Shown here: positions 23,456 through 24,728 of the stretch, one piece after another
Numbering within the stretch: position 1 is the stretch's first letter
Layout: every line of letters starts with the position of its first letter
Origin: a virus
Direction: 5' to 3' (one strand)
DNA: 24,728 bases
IMG/VR virus record: IMGVR_UViG_3300047300_000446
Coordinates: 1 to 24,728 of that record
Made by a program: the position numbers and the translations under genes
The notes under the pieces: generated by a model
Databases searched by the model: none
Told to the model about the DNA's origin: nothing
What the model saw: the letters and a program-made list of their open reading frames with translations, nothing else

Positions 23456-24672
23456 ATTGTGATTTTATATCCAGTTCCAGATGATGCAGCTGCTGCTGCG
23501 CTGCCTACATTTTTGTATTCCATATTGAATCCATCACCAGCTGCAAATGTCACTGAATTGGCTGTATTGGAATAAGTACCAGCTGCAGATCCTCCAGCAA
23601 TGGTCAATGTCACTGCTGTTGCTACACCATTTTTGAAGATGGTCACAGCCAATGATGCACTAGCATTCATTGTCGCTGTAGTTCGCACATACAAATCACT
23701 CATGATACATGGCACTGATATGGGCAATCTGTTTTGAGATTCAGCTGTAGTACCAGCGACATTGCCATATCTAGTAGTAGTTGCTGCCAATCCAGTAGCA
23801 GAACCAACAATTGTCTGAAATGATGTACCTCCACCACTGCTCACTTTTGAATTGAGCTGTGTTTGAATTGCCGATGTCACTCCACTGAGATATCCCAATT
23901 CAGTGGATGTCACAGCATTTGTTGCAACCTTCCCACTTCCATCACTGATCAATGCTCTTGATGCTGTCAAGTTAGAGCTGACAATTGATGTTGCTGCTCC
24001 GGTGATTGTATCTTGTTTACCGCTCAGTGCATTGCTATTCTCCCACAATCCACTTGTGGAATTATATTTCAGGATGTCATTATTGGCTACAGATGTAATT
24101 TCCACCCCATGCAATTCAGTGAGCTCATATCCATTCTGAATGGCAAGCACCACCCTCCCCAATGTTGGTGATGACCTTGCCACATATCCAATGAACACAG
24201 AATGATTTGGCTCTGCTGGTGGAGTATTAGCAACCATCCCTCCAGCAGTTGTGGCACTCAGCCACAATGTATCTCCAGCTGTGAATGCACTTGTATCAAG
24301 GTCATGCAATGATCCATTCACTGCCACATATCCATCTGCATTGTTGGCAATGTTAGCTGTCACCATTCCAATGGTCTTGGATGATGTTGCTTCAGCATCA
24401 GCTTTGGCTAGCAATGCATTTGGTCTATTGCCAGTTGCTCCACTCAGATACACTATCTGACCTTTGCCCAATGTTGCTCCAGTGCTATTTCGCACAATGA
24501 TTCTGATTGTCTCAGCAGCATCTACCACTCCATCATTATCTGTGTCATATGTGCTCTTTGACATATCACCACCACCACTCCCTCCGGGGATTGGTTTCCA
24601 AGTTCCATCAGCTGCTACATAGTCAGTGGTAGAGCTAGGGCTGTTAGTTGTATATGCAAGCTTTTTGCTCAT
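23452..24672 (-). CDS. tail fibre/receptor-binding-type protein
   Basis: 406 aa from ATG 24672 (MSKKLAYTTN), fixed by an ATGA overlap with the preceding partial gene; ATG 24690 is less likely. N-terminus: short adaptor, Gly-rich linker GGSGGGD, then a perfect EF-hand-type loop D43-x-D45-x-D47-G-x-V-D51-x2-E54. Next a beta module (IRIIVRNSTGATLGKGQIVY, TGNRPNALLAKAD, SKTIGMVTANIAN) known from phage fibres, then the fibre-type stretch DILKYNSTSGLWENSNALSG and LTASRALISDGSGK..., ELGYLSGVTSAIQTQLNSK, and a Thr/Ala/Ser-rich beta knob. It would sit at the tail tip and contact the host surface. Confidence 0.78.
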   Translation of the reverse strand: MSKKLAYTTNSPSSTTDYVAADGTWKPIPGGSGGGDMSKSTYDTDNDGVVDAAETIRIIVRNSTGATLGKGQIVYLSGATGNRPNALLAKADAEATSSKTIGMVTANIANNADGYVAVNGSLHDLDTSAFTAGDTLWLSATTAGGMVANTPPAEPNHSVFIGYVARSSPTLGRVVLAIQNGYELTELHGVEITSVANNDILKYNSTSGLWENSNALSGKQDTITGAATSIVSSNLTASRALISDGSGKVATNAVTSTELGYLSGVTSAIQTQLNSKVSSGGGTSFQTIVGSATGLAATTTRYGNVAGTTAESQNRLPISVPCIMSDLYVRTTATMNASASLAVTIFKNGVATAVTLTIAGGSAAGTYSNTANSVTFAAGDGFNMEYKNVGSAAAAASSGTGYKITI

Positions 24673-24728
24673 GTAGTTGGAACTAAACAATAGTTAGCAT
24701 CAAAATCAATGATGAGGTCAATGCTTCC
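24669..24728 (-). CDS. C-terminal end of an upstream late protein (partial)
   Basis: The - strand frame from the right edge encodes GSIDLIIDFDANYCLVPTT and stops at TGA 24671-24669, overlapping the fibre ATG as ATGA. Only 19 residues are visible; the late operon therefore continues beyond the window. Not recognisable. Confidence 0.55.
   Translation of the reverse strand, partial: GSIDLIIDFDANYCLVPTT

Noticed and set aside
1-24728. CRISPR arrays, tRNA genes, insertion sequences or attachment sites
   Set aside because: None seen on either strand: no spaced direct repeats, no cloverleaf-like sequence, no transposase or integrase frame.

Overview
The window looks like about half of the genome of a tailed, siphovirus-type phage (or prophage) of a Bacteroidota host. 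The support is twofold. First, the late proteins resemble families I associate with Bacteroidota phages: an XkdF-like protease followed by scaffold and capsid, the tail-tube type, and the two large tail proteins. Second, starts lack clear Shine-Dalgarno sequences, and the capsid and tail-tube genes have A-rich leaders. The host assignment is inference; no host gene, tRNA, integrase, transposase or CRISPR array was seen. Genes are almost gapless, and many neighbours overlap by exactly 4 nt (ATGA).

Layout, left arm (+ strand, 1-6723): an early/replication operon entering from outside the window. It holds a tiny protein, an SSB-like protein with the acidic DDLPF tip, two small HTH-type proteins, a stand-alone DnaA domain IV protein, a winged-helix replisome-organiser-like protein and an unrecognised helical partner. 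These are followed by a complete orphan C5-cytosine methyltransferase, a MazG-like mini protein, three unrecognised 75-79 aa proteins and the large terminase, which carries an unusual Cys-rich insertion.

Right arm (- strand, 24728 down to 6720): the late operon, convergent with the left one; the two last stop codons overlap. In transcription order it encodes a tail fibre/knob protein, a small protein, an HK97 gp10-like neck protein, two large tail proteins, a membrane mini-protein, tape measure, XkdF-like prohead protease, two-TM protein, scaffold and major capsid. A terminator follows, then tail tube, a small structural protein, a long portal, a connector-like protein, a 59 aa holin candidate, an L,D-transpeptidase-type lysis enzyme, a metallophosphoesterase and spanin-like membrane proteins.

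How they work together: the left arm starts and protects DNA replication and modifies DNA; the terminase packages it; the right arm builds head and tail and then lyses the host. The most interesting signals are a 10-A slippery tract exactly between the portal core and a 326-residue extension, strong CpG depletion with near-absence of CCWGG next to an orphan methyltransferase, the Cys-X2-Cys insertion in the terminase, and the compact non-canonical lysis cassette.
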